Source: Shinisaurus crocodilurus (taxonomy: Eukaryota; Chordata; Lepidosauria; Squamata; Shinisauridae). Taken from it: a stretch of 64,000 bases of DNA. The translations under genes were made by a program, and so were the position numbers. The stretch is taken from assembly GCA_021292165.1 (NCBI GenBank), contig CM037880.1, positions 211,372,942 through 211,436,941 on the forward strand, written 5' to 3'. Of the stretch, positions 1 through 11,687 are shown one piece after another. The notes beneath the pieces were generated by a model that saw nothing but the letters and a program-made list of their open reading frames with translations, searched no databases and was not told the DNA's origin. Position 1 is the stretch's first letter; every line of letters starts with the position of its first letter.

Positions 1-1800
1 GTTCATGTGGGACACTGGGCTTCGCAATAATCCTGCATGTGGAAGCACATTAAATTGAGAGACAGATAGTGGAGGACAAGCTAGCTTTGAGAGCAGCTGG
101 TCCACCATTACTGGTCTTCTCAATGAGAAACCCCTAGAAGGTTTCCTGGAACACAGACTGAAAAATCTTTCTTCCAGATCAGCACTCCAGGACAAAAATC
201 CCCATAGAAGCACTAAGAGCAGCAGCATTTTTGACCGACACAGCTCACCCAGAAACACACACAAAAGCATTCATATTTTGATAGAGAATTCTAAACTGAC
301 ATTTGCCATCACTCCATACAGTATCTGATTACTTATCGTAGGACTCATCAAGTCTGGAGGCCTAAAGCAGCTGAGCCCTCGTTCCCCTACCTGTCAATCC
401 TGTCAGAATTACTTTGTCTGGGCTTCATTTTACAAACTTAAGTGCCTGTAAAACCAAAAATGACTTGCCTTTCATGGCATGTAAGCAGCAAAACCAATAA
501 TCTTTGGTAGGGAGAAAAAATCACTTATTTACATTGAAGGTATATGAAAACCCCTCAAATGTTATTAGCTGACAGAGCCTTCAGCACCAATAATCACATC
601 AAAAAGTTATAACATGAGGTGATTGGAGCTGTTTGCCAGAGTGCGGCCTGCAATTCTGTGTACCCTTCTCAGCCCATCCAACTTGTAATTGAATGGTGCT
701 CCTGTAACGCTTCTTTGACGGTCAGACTGAAATACGCAGGACTGCTTCTTAAATATGGAATTGTCACAGAAGGCGGCAGCAGAAATCGGAAATATACACC
801 TGGATGACTGTGGCGATTTAGGGTTGCAACCTGGCCAGTGCTAGAATTTCATATTTCTGGCTAGGAGGATGCAGGGGTAGAAAAATGTCTGGGCCTCTTA
901 TTTCCCTGCTTTCTGTATGTTATGTTTTTAAGATGGTACCTGTCACAGGGGGAAACAGTTTGCATTACATTCAAGGCACTCTAACTGCCCTACAATTGTA
1001 AATAAATATTTTTAAAAGCTTTCTGTCAGAAGGAAGACAATCTGCACATGCTCAGGAATGCTCGCACGGACTTTGTACATGCGGAGAGGCACAGCCTGAG
1101 GTACCAAAGCTTTCGAAAATAGGTTTAGAACTGCTGGAGGCTACAAATCTAGAGAGTTGCACTGTGCATTGCACCTACAGCAGGGAGGAGTGACCGGGGC
1201 CAGGAAGCAGCCCAGCAGCCAGTTCCTCTCCCGTGATATCGTCAGCCCTATCCTGGCAGAAGAAATGCAGGGCGAAAGTTGTCTTTAAGCCACCACCACC
1301 CCACTGGCAAACAAAATGAGCTTCTCCCATAGGGGCTGCACAGCAATGTGGAGTAGCTGAGGGCAGCTGGGAGGACGACTCAACAGGCTCGAGAAGGAGG
1401 GTGGTGCCTTCAGCTTCAAGAACTGTCTGCATCCTCTTGCAGGCAGAGGATGGAAGCAGAAAGGAGCAGCCAGGAGGAGGGAGAGGGAGAGAAGGAAGAT
1501 GCAGGGCTTGTCACGGGAGAAGGCGGCCTCACAGGAGACAAGCAGAGCCCAGATGTGGTGCCTCTCCCCAGCCATTTGGAAGTATCCAAGGCAGCCCTAA
1601 ACCTCAGTGGGAGAGGGAACTGAAGGTCTTCCTTCCCTCCCAGAGATTTTGTTTTCGATGTGCATTCCCTGGGGTGGATTGAAAGAACTAACCCCCCACC
1701 CCAGTATTATCCCTCCTTCCTCCCCTCTTTTATGTGTGAAACCCCTGCAGAAGCATTATTCTGTGGTACTAGAGGAAAGTTGTTCAGCACCTACACACAG
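1..1800. other. KHDRBS3 intron, no recognised element
   Basis: This is the part of the intron furthest downstream in the gene. I see no coding exon or clear repeat. Small open frames around 1175-1870 on both strands have no recognisable domain and overlap each other. A short A/T-rich stretch ends near 1015. Confidence 0.5.
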
Positions 1801-1805
1801 GGGAG

Positions 1806-1930
1806 GGATCATAGAGTTAGAAGGGGCCTACAAGGCCATCGAGTCCAACCCGCTGCTCAATGCAGGAAACTAGAGGAGGGGTCTCCCATCCAAGTCATAA
1901 CCAGGCCTGACCCTGCTTAGCCTTCCACGT
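1806..1930 (-). repeat. 5S-rRNA-derived SINE with CR1-like tail (antisense)
   Basis: Read on the minus strand, this has a 5S-like segment (GCTAAGCAGGGTCAGGCCTG, then GGTTATGACTTGGATGGGAG). It is followed by a CR1-style tail ending near GGACTCGATGGCCTTGTAGG. The 5S internal promoter text is clear, but the full 5S head is missing, so this is a SINE and not a 5S gene. Related copies are at 8985-9062 and 26330-26520. Confidence 0.75.
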
Positions 1931-1967
1931 TCAGACAAGCTGAGGGCACAGCTCTGCAGTCCAAATA

Positions 1968-2205
1968 TATACAGATATACCTTGTTCCAGAACCGTGCTT
2001 GTAATCCAAAACACTCATATCAAAGTGAGTCTCTGGGGGGCGTAAGAGGGGCTGATTTTGGCCCGCTATGCCGACTCGAGGCGAGCGGTTACATCCCTAC
2101 ACTTGTCTTGCAAGACCTTGCTTGTTTATCAAGTCAAAAAATTTTAAAAAAATTTGCTTGTCTTGCAAAACGCTCTCAGACCAAGTTACCCGTATATACT
2201 CGACT
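1968..2205 (+). repeat. Divergent copy of the foldback-element terminal region
   Basis: The text GTAATCCAAAACACTCATAT, then CAAAGTGAGT, parallels the left end of the element at 33603-35058 (GCAATCCAAAATACTCGTAC, then ATCAAAGCGAG). The rest is more diverged, with two 'cttgtcttgcaa' repeats at 2104 and 2158. It is probably a decayed member of the same TA-inserting family. Confidence 0.55.
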
Positions 2206-2300
2206 TTAAGTCGGCCCTAACATAAGTCGAGGCCCCTAATTTCACCCCCCAAAACTGGGAAAACTTATTGCCCCCAGTATAAGTCTAGGGTGGGAAATGT
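2188..2300 (+). repeat. MITE-like end (GTATATACTCGA type)
   Basis: This begins CCCGTATATACTCGACTTTA and contains 'ataagtcgagg' and 'agtataagtctaggg'. The repeated 'ataagtc' modules resemble a terminal-inverted-repeat element end common in reptile genomes. It leads directly into the GC-rich tandem repeat. The opposite end was not located. Confidence 0.45.
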
Positions 2301-2990
2301 ACGAGGGGAGACTCCCGCCGCCACCCCCAGACACCCCCCACCCCCGTACCTGCACCCAATGCCGCCGAAGCCCCGCCACTGCCAAAGCCCCCCCAGGACC
2401 CCCGCCGCCACCCCCACACCACCCCCAAACACCCCCACGCTACCCCAGACACCCCACCCACACCCCCGTACCTGCACCCGCCGCCGCCGAAGCCCCTCCC
2501 CCGCCGAAGCCGCGCCGAAGCCCCCCCAGACACCCCCATGCCACCCCCACGCTACCCCCAGACACCCCCGTCACCGTACCTGCTCCCGCCGCCGAAGCCC
2601 CACTTCGGAAGGGGAGGGGCGCGAGCGATCCTCTTCCCGCCCGAACCTGCGTTTGGCAGGGAGGGAGGAGGAGGAAGAGCACCGAGGAGAAGCCCGCACG
2701 CCAGAGCAGCGAACGCGTCGGATTCGCGGAGCGCAGCGGAGAGGGCGCGTGGTGGACCGGCAGCTCCGTCTGCGCGGCGCCGAGGCGAGCGATCCGGCCA
2801 AAGGCGAGCGATCCAGGGGGGCACCTGAAGTTTCCTTCCCCCCCCTGCCTCTCTCTCTATTTTTCTTCTGGCGGGGGCCGGCGTTTGCTTTCCCTGGATC
2901 TAACGCCGTCCCCGCTTGCCCGGGCGCTGCTTGAGCGGAAGGGAGGAAGGGAGGAAGGACGAGCCGCGGAGCCAGGCCACCCGGGATACT
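2290..2990. repeat. GC/CpG-rich block starting with a tandem repeat
   Basis: About 2290-2610 is a degenerate tandem array with a period of roughly 110-120 bp. Its marker CGTACCTGCnCCC...GCCGAAGCCCC recurs near 2345, 2467 and 2576, within CCCCCAC-rich spacers. From about 2610 to 2960 the sequence is CpG-dense (for example GCGAACGCGTCGGATTCGCG), with the short repeat 'gcgagcgatcc' near 2616, 2784 and 2802. Open frames run through it on both strands because stop codons are rare in such DNA. No protein domain is seen. A CpG-island promoter for an unannotated transcript cannot be excluded. Confidence 0.7.
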
Positions 2991-3149
2991 TGAAAGAACA
3001 GGAAAGTACTTCTTTTGGTCCCCTGCTACCAAGTTTTCTTTGGTCAGGAAAGGCTATGTTGGACAGGACAGGGGCAGAGAAAGACAAAGGCCCCAATCAC
3101 TCAAGAGCCCATGAGCAAGAAGAGGAGCCAGTTAAAGACCCTGCAGCAG

Positions 3150-3360
3150 GACTACACAACTTGTGATCCACCAAGGTGAAGGCATCCCAACAGCCATGTA
3201 TTGTGGCCTGGTAGGTGCCCATGAGGCAAAAAGGACGGTTCATCGAGCCCTTGATGGGCCATGACCAGGTTTGGTGGGTCACATGTTGACTGGGCAGTGC
3301 AGAATGGCCCAAGCAGCAGTGCAGACCAATGCCCATTCCCTACCATGTAGGGTACTCCAC
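3150..3360. repeat. Probable decayed DNA-transposon repeat
   Basis: The text around 'cacaacttgtgatccacc' and 'ggtttggtgggtcacatgtt' looks like a degenerate inverted-repeat element: 'gatccacc', and 'ggtgggtcac' on the other side. I could not define ends or a target duplication. Confidence 0.3.
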
Positions 3361-3568
3361 CCTCCCCAATTCCCACCAATACATTTAGGGAAAGTGACTG
3401 AACAGAAGCCACTGTGAAATATGGGAATTCAAGATATTTCCATCCTAATGAGAAGTCTTTGTACAGAAGAATATATGCTAAAACCACTCTAGAAAAAAGC
3501 TGTTTAAAAAAATGATGAGATTTGTTCATGTTCTTTATGTGCTGCCTTCCAACAAGTTACCCAAGATG

Positions 3569-5871
3569 CCCCCCCCAATTCTATGAATTGCGTAGGGAGT
3601 ATAAAAGGTTAATCAGGGGGGGGGGGGAAGGATCTATTATGAGGAGCAATGGAAGGAACTAGGGTTTGGCACTCCTGCAAAAGAACCCAAGTAAATTTTG
3701 GGAGATACTTGCAAGATTGGAAAAGAGATCGGCCCCTGTTCTGGAAGGAAATATTGCTAAGACTGAATGGGAAAACCATTTCAGGAGAACATTCAATGAG
3801 TCTAATCCTTCTAGCCCTTCTTCTGGGGCTTTAGTCGAATGTAATTGGGAACGTTGTTGGGAGAATATTTCAATAGATAGGGTCCAAATCATTAATTTTA
3901 AGACAAAAAAACGGCAAAGCCCCTGGAGAAGATGGCCTTCCACCAGACATCTTTACTACATCCCCTGATTGGTGGGCTCCAATATATGCATCACTATTCT
4001 CCTTAATCAACACCACTGGGACTGTGCCCCCCAGTTGGTTATCAGCTATTGTGGTTCCAATCTATAAAAAAGGGCCTAGGAGTGATCCAACAAACTATAG
4101 GCCAATCAACCTATTGGATGTTCCAGGGAAGATCTATGCCAGATTTCTCCTAGAAAAATTGGAGGGCTGGGTGGAGGATCATGCTTTGCTCGTCCCAGAA
4201 CAAGCAGGTTTCCGACCAGGTCGGTCAACTTTAGATAACTGTTTTATGTTGAAATACATCATTGATAAGTATTTGGCTGGAATTGTAAAACATGTTTATG
4301 TAGCTTTCATTGATTTGAAGGCTGCATTTGATTCTATTTCACGGGAACGCCTTTGGAGTAAACTACAATTAATGGATATTGACCCACAGCTTTTAAAATG
4401 TATAATGACCTTATATTCTGGGACATCCCTGCAAGTTAGAATTGATGGAGGATATCTATCTGATTTTGTACCAGTCACAAAAGGAGTGCGACAAGGGTGT
4501 TTACTTGCACCACTTCTTTTCAACTTGTTTTTAAATGATGTAGTAGAGTTTTTAAGAGGTGACTGTTATTTCCCAGTTAAAGTGGGAAATCGGAAGTACT
4601 CAATCCTCCTTTATGCGGATGATGCCATTTTGATTTCATGTACCCAGATGGGCTTGCGTAGACTGTTGAACCAATTCAGTTTATATTGCAGGAACGAGCT
4701 TCTTTCTATCAACTACCAAAAAACAAAAATCATGATATTTGGTAAATCCAAGAAAATTCTTAACTGGTCACTAGATGGGAACAAACTGGAGCAAGTGCCC
4801 TCTTTTAAGTATCTTGGTGTGGTTTTCCACTGGACAGGGGCATGGTCCCTACAGGTTCAGTCAAACACCCTGCTAGCTGGAAGAACATTAAATGGATTAT
4901 TACGATTTTATCATACAAAAGGGGGTAATTTGGTCCAGCCCATTTTAGAAATATACAAGACCAGGGTTTTGCCAAAATTATTATATGGAGCTCCACTATG
5001 GGCTATGGCCAATCCACTAGAGAGAGCTCAAAATAATTTTTTGCGTAGACTGTTGGCAGTTCCTGTTTCTACAAAACTAGAATTGGTTCGTGCAGAACTG
5101 GGTGTAATGACCATAAAGGCTGAAGCCCTCAGATTAGCCTTGCTTTTTTGGTTAAAAATCATTTTTAAGCGGGTGTCAGAATTTATTTTGGTGTTATTAG
5201 AAGAGATGGGTCAAAACTCATGGAAGCAAAAGATGCAATTGGCTGTTATGAGTCTGGGATTCTCTACTTCTTTTCTTTTAACTCAAGGATATGATAGAGC
5301 CAAAGTGATATTGATTCAAAGACTTAAGGACACTGAGATGCAATCCCAGATTGCTGGGATTATGGTCTGTCAGTCAAACACTTTTTATGCCTCTTTTATC
5401 CCATCATATTTATCCCCCCCAAAATATTTGGTAGACTTGCCAAACATTAAAATGAGGGTAGCCTTTACTCGGGCAAGATTAAATGTTTTTCCTTTGACTG
5501 ATTGGGTGGGCCGTCTTAAAGGGATTCCTAAGAAGGATAGAGTATGTGATTGCAATTCAGTATCAGTTGAAGATATAACTCACATACTCTTACAGTGTTC
5601 AATTTATAATGATCTTAGAATTAAATATATTTCTCCATTGATAAAACCATTGAAGGGAAGGTCATCATTTGCAAAGGTATGTTTCCTGTTGTCTAATGTT
5701 GACAAGTAATATATCCTATAGAACATCCAAATTCCTTGTAAATGTTTTACAAATGTATACTGTAAAAACCTAATGTTATACGGGAAATTATTTAATTTCT
5801 GAAGGTCTATTAACTAAGTTTTGATCGTGTATAATGGCAAATTGCTATGATACAATAAAGTTGTTGTTGTT
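3569..5871 (+). mobile_element. 5'-truncated non-LTR retrotransposon, I-group/Vingi-like
   Basis: The element ends in AATAAAG followed by a (TTG)n tail (5854-5871). It is flanked by a 13-bp direct repeat GTTACCCAAGATG at 3556-3568 and 5872-5884; the leading GTT may belong to the tail. It lacks an endonuclease domain and begins in the linker before the reverse transcriptase, so it is 5'-truncated. A poly-G run lies near its start (3617-3628). The clade is judged from RT wording (QAGFRPGRST, YADDAILIS) and the C-terminal Cys/His region. It could also be another I-superfamily lineage. Confidence 0.85.
3666..5709 (+). pseudogene. LINE reverse transcriptase ORF, frameshifted near its start
   Basis: The main open frame, 4024-5709 (561 codons from its first ATG), covers most of the reverse transcriptase. 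Visible motifs are NYRPINLLDVPGKIYARFLL, QAGFRPGRSTLDNC, the catalytic-type AFIDLKAAFDSI, GVRQGCLLAPLLFN and YADDAILIS. After these come a thumb region (FKYLGVVFHWTG) and a C-terminal CDCN...HILLQC Cys/His motif. The linker preceding it (KNPSKFWEILARLEKRSAP) sits in another frame from 3666. The switch falls in the A-run near 3903-3910, where the conserved 'KAPGEDG' text is out of phase. The long intact frame suggests a fairly young copy. It is unlikely to be mobile because of the truncation and frameshift. Confidence 0.88.
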
Positions 5872-6224
5872 GTTACCCAAGATGGCACACAAATCAAAAC
5901 AAGCGAAGCCACCTCTGCACAGCACGTGGTTGTCTTTAGTGGAAACTACGACAATACAGGGCTGAAATGGACCAGAATGTTAAAGAGGTCATTCCTCTGC
6001 TCAAATCAAATGTAGATTACTCCATGTATCAGCCCAAATTTCCCCTCACATCTTCCCTCAAGAACAAGCATTTGAGAGAGGAGAAAAGTTAGTAGTACAG
6101 ACTGGATACCGTAACTGTGGAAGGGCTAGGACAGCCATCTAATCCAATGTCTTGCACCTTCAGGTCCAGAAATGTTCCCAACAGATAGATTGCACAAATC
6201 TAAACAAGGATGCCACAAGGAGGA

Positions 6225-6523
6225 GGAGGATTATATAAGCCGGCTTGGGTTCCTTGCAGGAAAAAAGGCGGGGTATAAATATAATAAATAAATAAATAAA
6301 AATACCTGTTACATTTGTATTCCACCTTTCCTCCAAGGAACCCAAGGCGGGTTACATAATCCTCCTCTCCATTTTATCCTCATAACAACCCTGTGAGGTA
6401 GATTGGGCTGAGAGTCAGTGAGTGGCCCAAATTCACTCAGTGAGCTTCATGGCTGTGGGGACTAGAACCCAGATCTCCCTAGTCCAAGTCCAACACTCTA
6501 ACCACTATGCCACACTGGCTCTC
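6225..6523. repeat. Two head-to-head copies of a tRNA-headed SINE with L2-type tail
   Basis: 6225-6300 is a plus-strand tail fragment (GGCGGGGTATAAATATAATA then AATAAA repeats). 6301-6523 is a near-complete copy in the opposite orientation, ending in a tRNA-like head with A- and B-box-like text (complement of 'gtggcatagtggttagagtg' and 'gggttctagtcc'). The middle part (complement of CCTCACAGGGTTGTTATGAG) is characteristic. The tail matches the L2 3' end, which suggests L2-driven mobilisation. Confidence 0.8.
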
Positions 6524-6618
6524 ACAGAAAGAATGACATTTTTCCAGAAAGAAAGAAAAAAAAATGCTGATGTGTGAGGCTGATGCTGATGCTGGAAAAA
6601 AAATGCTGATGTATGTAT

Positions 6619-6651
6619 GATCTCATGGTATATCATACATACCATGAGATC
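6619..6651. repeat. Short perfect hairpin
   Basis: Arms GATCTCATGGTAT (6619-6631) and ATACCATGAGATC (6639-6651) are perfectly complementary around a 7-nt loop. No function is evident; the flanks also contain repeated 'aaaaaaatgctgatg'. Confidence 0.7.
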
Positions 6652-6689
6652 TTACGTTTTATCAGAAGAAAACTGTCTGCATCTTGTTC

Positions 6690-6885
6690 CTTCAATTTTT
6701 CTTGTTGTTAAATCTATTATAGTATTTTTAAATCTTTACGTCACTGATGGGTTTTACTTTGGTTTTATAAAAAATTTTTGAAAGTCTTATATTATGTTTT
6801 ATGCTGTATTTTATGGTTTTAATTGTTTTGAACCACCCAGAAAGCTTTGGCTATTGGACAGTATAGAAATGTAACAATCACACAA
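6690..6885 (+). repeat. L2 LINE 3' end
   Basis: T-rich 3' UTR text ends in GAACCACCCAGAAAGCTTTG, then 'ggacagtatagaaatgtaac'. This is the standard L2 tail, as also seen at 13290-13345 and 55060-55115. Confidence 0.7.
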
Positions 6886-8000
6886 ACAAACTGGTAATCC
6901 AGAAGCTTTGAGAGCTTGGCACTGCCTTACTATTATATTGAAGGAAGTTTCTTGGGTCAACTGTTCCAGCCATTTAGTTACTGTGGAACTGCTGACTGCT
7001 TGATCTTTGCAAAGGCCTCCATGCAATGCTTAACATGGATCACTTGCATATAACAACTGGGACGCTCAAGGTAAAATCTTTAGTACTCTGGCTAAATAGA
7101 GCCGCCGGTTCAAAGCAGCCAGTCAAATAGAAAGAGAACTGCCTAATCGCATTAAATCAGCAGCCAGGGAGATACAAACTAGGCAAAATATTGGACAAGC
7201 TTGGCCGTCCAATGGAATTCTGAAGAACTTGAAAGTCTGCATTCTCCTATACAACCTAAGGGCCTTTTCACACATTACACAGCACCAATGCTAGGAAAGA
7301 TACAACCAATTCTGGCACCCTAACGAGTATGTATGATTGCCATGCTTGTAAAGACTATTTTGTCCTCACTTATTAACACTTTACATTTTCAAGTACATAC
7401 TTAGGACATCTTAGGTGTACACATATACAAAAGTGATGTGTGAGACTGTCTAGGTTTTTCAAATAAAATGACTCTCCTGTCCTTAGGGATTAACACGACA
7501 GCTACAAGCTAATGAACAGTCAGAGAGATTTTCCCATTAATCCAACCAGTCGCTTTTATGCTCTGCTAGTTTGTGTACTATTAGTGATGCTGCTCTCTGG
7601 CATCAGAAGTAACATCAACTTTGATCTCCAATTCTTTCTCCATATTGGCAGCTCTAGCAAGCCTCCACTCCCTATAGTTATTGGTTCCTCCATGAGCTAA
7701 GAAAATGAATGTGATTAGGATAACCACCGACTGTGTATTCATAAATGTTTTGTTCTCTTGTCTTCTCATCTCTGAGAATAACATGCTACCCCTTTCCTTC
7801 CTGATACTGTTACAAAACACTGTTAGATCTACACGGGATATCCTTCGGATTATCCAATCTAAATCTTCTTATTTTAGCATAACACCAAATATACTTAGTT
7901 TGAGGAAGTGAACTTATATATTGTCCAGGATGACTATCAGACTTGAACACTGAAGGAGATGATGAAATGACAAAATGAGCAACACTTTCATATATTGTTT

Positions 8001-8295
8001 TTATTTGCATAATGTACAGGCAGTCCCCTTTTTATTTGCATAATGTACAGGCAGTCCCCGGGTTATGAATGAGATCCATTCGTAAGTCTGTCTTTAAGTC
8101 GAATGTGTACCTAAGTCGGAAGAGAAGCCACACAATGTTTTCAAAGTGTTGCAAAGTGTCACAAAGTATAGTGCGTGCGTCCGTAAGTACAAACTCAGAT
8201 TTTTACATATATGGCAGTCCGTTCTCAAGTATGAGTTGCCCGTAAATCAGTCATAACCCGGGGACTGCTTGTTCATAACCCGGGGACTGCTTGTA
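8001..8295. mobile_element. pogo/Tigger-like MITE with TA target and duplicated ends
   Basis: The core 8048-8293 has inverted ends CAGGCAGTCCCCGGGTTATG and (complement) CAAGCAGTCCCCGGGTTATG, flanked by TA. Both ends are tandemly duplicated. On the left, 28 bp that include 16 bp of flank occur at 8001-8028 and 8032-8059. On the right, 22 bp occur at 8251-8272 and 8273-8294. There is no transposase frame. The family assignment rests on the TA target and CAG start. Confidence 0.8.
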
Positions 8296-8636
8296 TTGAA
8301 TGCAGAGTGTGGGTCTCCATGGCATTTAGAATGAAGTCCAAATTCCTAGCAAAAAAAGTCCAGCTTCTGCACTGTTTAATGAAAATTGAACCAAAGGAGA
8401 AAACAGCTCCAGTTGCCTGATTTACTCTGAATAATTATTGCGGGGGGGGGGGGGGGAGAGGCAATATTGTAGGGAGAGGTACAGCTAGAATGGGAGGCGG
8501 TCTGACTTGATGGAGCAACAGGTAGCTATGCAAGACACAAGTTTTCCTCTCCTCAATAGCAAGACTCTTACACAAACCTTTTCTGTCCAGAATGGATATT
8601 CAGTCCATCTGTGAGGAGGACTGGCTTCCTCTACTG

Positions 8637-8771
8637 AAGGTGGGCAACTTGTGGCTCTCCGGATGCTTGGGCCTACAACTCCAATCATCCATCACCACTG
8701 GCTATGCTGGCTAGGGCTGATGGGAGTTGCAGTGCAACAACATACGGAGGGCCACAAGTTGCCCATCCCTG
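8637..8771. mobile_element. hAT palindromic MITE with 8-bp TSD CTCTACTG
   Basis: Complementary halves ('gggcaacttgtggctctccg' and 'ggagggccacaagttgccca') surround 'ctacaactccaatcatc'-type text. Target duplications CTCTACTG lie at 8629-8636 and 8772-8779. Non-autonomous. Confidence 0.85.
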
Positions 8772-8984
8772 CTCTACTGAAATGAAGAGAGATACCTACA
8801 TGCATGAAGGATAACAGCATTTTCCTTGCCTTTTTCTTGGCAAACTGGCAAACCATTTCTTTAATGTCTAAAGAAGATGCTAACTCAGATTCAATTGAAA
8901 TGGTTGCCAAGCCAACCAGTCTTTCTTGGCACATTGTTGAACGCAGATATTTTTTATTAATTTTAATTTGGAAAAACTTCTTTC

Positions 8985-9062
8985 TCGAGTCCAACCCCCT
9001 GCTCAATGCAGGAAACTAGAGGAGAGGTCTCCCATCCAAGTAATAACCAGGCTTGACAGCAA
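8985..9062 (-). repeat. 5S-derived SINE fragment with CR1-like tail (antisense)
   Basis: The minus-strand text has GGCCTGGTTATTACTTGGATG-type 5S sequence (here 'caagcctggttattacttgg'), then 'gggagacctctcctctagtt' and 'gcattgagcagggggttgga'. It is the same family as 1806-1930 and 26330-26520. Confidence 0.7.
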
Positions 9063-9356
9063 GCTGTAAATAATTATCTGGAAAGAGGAGAAGATGTCCT
9101 CAGGACCTGTGTGCATAGCTCAAGTTGTACCTCACTCAAAAGGCGCAAGCATATCCACAAAGTGGGCAAAAGAAAGGCAAATTCACCTCGTACTTGGCTA
9201 ATATGGGATGGGTCAAGTGGCTGTACCTTGAGCCTACTTTTGCCTCTGCCCATCCTGTCTGGAACAAAGAGGACAGCCCATTTCTCACTGTGCTCATGAT
9301 GCTTGTTTTGTTCTTTCAAGTACAAAGAAAATAAACATTTAAAAATAGCATATGTG

Positions 9357-9600
9357 GCGTAGCCAGTGTGGCGTAGTGGTGAGAGTCTTGGACTGGGACT
9401 TGGGAGATCCGGGTTCCAGTCCCCGCTGGGCCATGAAACTCCCTGGGTGACTTTGGGCCAGTCAGTGACTCTCAGCCTAACCTACCTCACAGGGTTGTTG
9501 TGAGGATAAAACGGAGAGGAGGAGGATTATTATGTAAGCCGCCTTGGGTTCCTTGCAGGAAGAAAGGCGGGGTATAAATATAATAAATAAATAAATAAAT
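9357..9600 (+). repeat. Full-length tRNA-headed SINE with L2-type tail
   Basis: The head has an A-box-like TGGCGTAGTGGTGAGAGTC and a B-box-like GGGTTCCAGTCC. The body has 'cctacctcacagggttgttg', and the tail GGCGGGGTATAAATATAATA plus AATA repeats. It is not a tRNA gene, because the cloverleaf is incomplete and long SINE sequence follows. Confidence 0.85.
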
Positions 9601-9614
9601 TCATATAATGTTTT

Positions 9615-9735
9615 TTTGAATGCTCAAAGCGCTTCACAGATATTAGCTCAATAATCTTTACAAAAACCATGCACGCAGGTCAGTGTTGTCATTCCCATAT
9701 TGCAATCACAGAGGGGGATGAGGTTGAAATAACAA
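9615..9735 (+). repeat. Old MIR/L2-type fragment
   Basis: 'caaagcgcttcacagatatt' then 'caataatctttacaaaaacc' resembles ancient amniote SINE/LINE core text. It is diverged, and its ends are uncertain. Confidence 0.4.
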
Positions 9736-11656
9736 ACAGTGTCTTGCAAAAGGGAACCTACAAAACTGACAGCCGAGGCGAAACTCTTTACCCACTATTT
9801 CACATTAGCAACTTTTCAGCAAGCGTGTCTACAAGTGCTCTTTGTCATCACAAGGGCTAGAACCTTATTTGTCTTTAAAAGGAAAGCTTCCATTCTGCAA
9901 AGTGCTGTATACGCCAAAGACAGAAAAGCCCTCATTAAAGCTTACCTCCAGAGAAACCATTTTCCTTGAGTGTTGTTATATCCTGTGTGTGCAAAGTTTC
10001 TAAGTGAGCAAAAGAACTTCTGCAAAGAGAGCATGTCTGACTTGTAAGCAGAAGCCTTGGCATGTCAGAAGGGGATTCCTAGCGAGGACAAGGAAAAACT
10101 TGCAATGCTTCCCCTGAGCCTCCTGTGATCACGAAAGCAAAGTGCTTACTAGAAATTCAAATGTACTTCTTGCGACTAAAAGTGAACATGCCTCCCCGAT
10201 TCAGCTCTATCCACAGGGCAGCATCTGCCAAGTGGAGCTGAGAAAGTCAAAATGCATTTTTTACTTTTAATATAGCACTGCTTTATTGGGAACATACATA
10301 TATTTTCAAAGGACAGAGAAGGCAGATGGCTCATTAAGGCCTGCTCTTACCTCCATTACTTACTTTTCTGGCAAAAGGCAACCAATAATGTATTGCCAAG
10401 CGGTAGATTTTAAAGGCATGTCTACACTTCCACTCACATGAAACACATGCCAAAAATTCTCGTGAGCCACTCCTAGATACCCACAAACACTTTTGCCTTC
10501 AGACCCATCAGAAATATCTTGCCTCACAGAGCTGTTGTAAGAACAAAGTTAAAGACCATGACTATTTTTAGAATTTAGCTAATCAAGTTCATCCTTGAAG
10601 AGCAGGAATAAAAAGGTAGACAGTTTGTACAGGCCAACTTAGAAAATTATTGTGCTAATTTGCATATTTAGATCATGTCATTAGTGTAACTTCTATACCT
10701 AATAAGTCAATGGTCTATACATATAGTTGCTGGCAGCAATGCTATCTTTGATTTCAGTGAGGAGTCTCTCACTTTTCAGAAGGGATTCTGGGGTGGGTGG
10801 GGTCTCATACCAGGCTTCAGAGACACTTGGAACAACCAGACTACTCAATGCTTCAGAATAGCTCCAAAACTCAGTGTGGAGCCAGAAGAAAGATCCCTCC
10901 CAGGTCCCTGCAATAAATATATCATTTTACTTACTCCGTACGTCTGAGGGCTGGATTATGTTATTTGCCACCTGTAAGTCCGTCCCACATGGACTTTCCA
11001 GGTAGCAGGAACATGGCAAGATGAGCACTCTCTACCAAACCATTAGATGTGTGGCTGCTGGATCAGGACCACTGATCTCACCAGCACAGCCCTAGGCCAT
11101 CCGTGCACTCTGTACAGCAGAGGACAACATTAAATGTCTTTCCTGTGTACTGGTCTAAATATGAAGAACATTTATATACAACGTTGACCTACCAATGTTT
11201 TGTGTGTTCAGAATGGCACACATAGAAGAGAATAACTTTAATACCTTAATGACCATTGACAGGGAACAGCTTTTTCAGCAGCAGCCATAGCTGGCTGGAA
11301 AAATCCACATCAAATTCTTACTTACACCCAGATAGCTAACTTAGTCATACATGTATGTATAGAAGCTGGTGCTTGATCAACCCACAATCCTAAAAGGTTA
11401 TTTCCAAGTATCAGGCACACTGAGGGCGGTGGTGACTGGAACGCCTACAGAATGTCTTGGTGCAATGTCTCAGTTTTCAAACCCATCACTTTCTACTCTA
11501 TAAGCATTTATAGAGTACACACCGCTTACAGGATCATTTGGGATGCAACAGACAAGGGAAGTGCAGTTGACTTGTGCTTGCTGTTCTTGTCCAAAACCAA
11601 TCTTGCACATTGACAGAAACGCATAGGAAAGAGGGAAGTGACAACAGTTCTCCCTT

Positions 11657-11687
<31 letters not shown>

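Noticed and set aside
2297..3166. 289-codon plus-strand open frame, proline-rich
   Set aside because: It runs through a C-rich tandem repeat where stops are rare. Overlapping frames are open on both strands, and no domain or splice context is seen.
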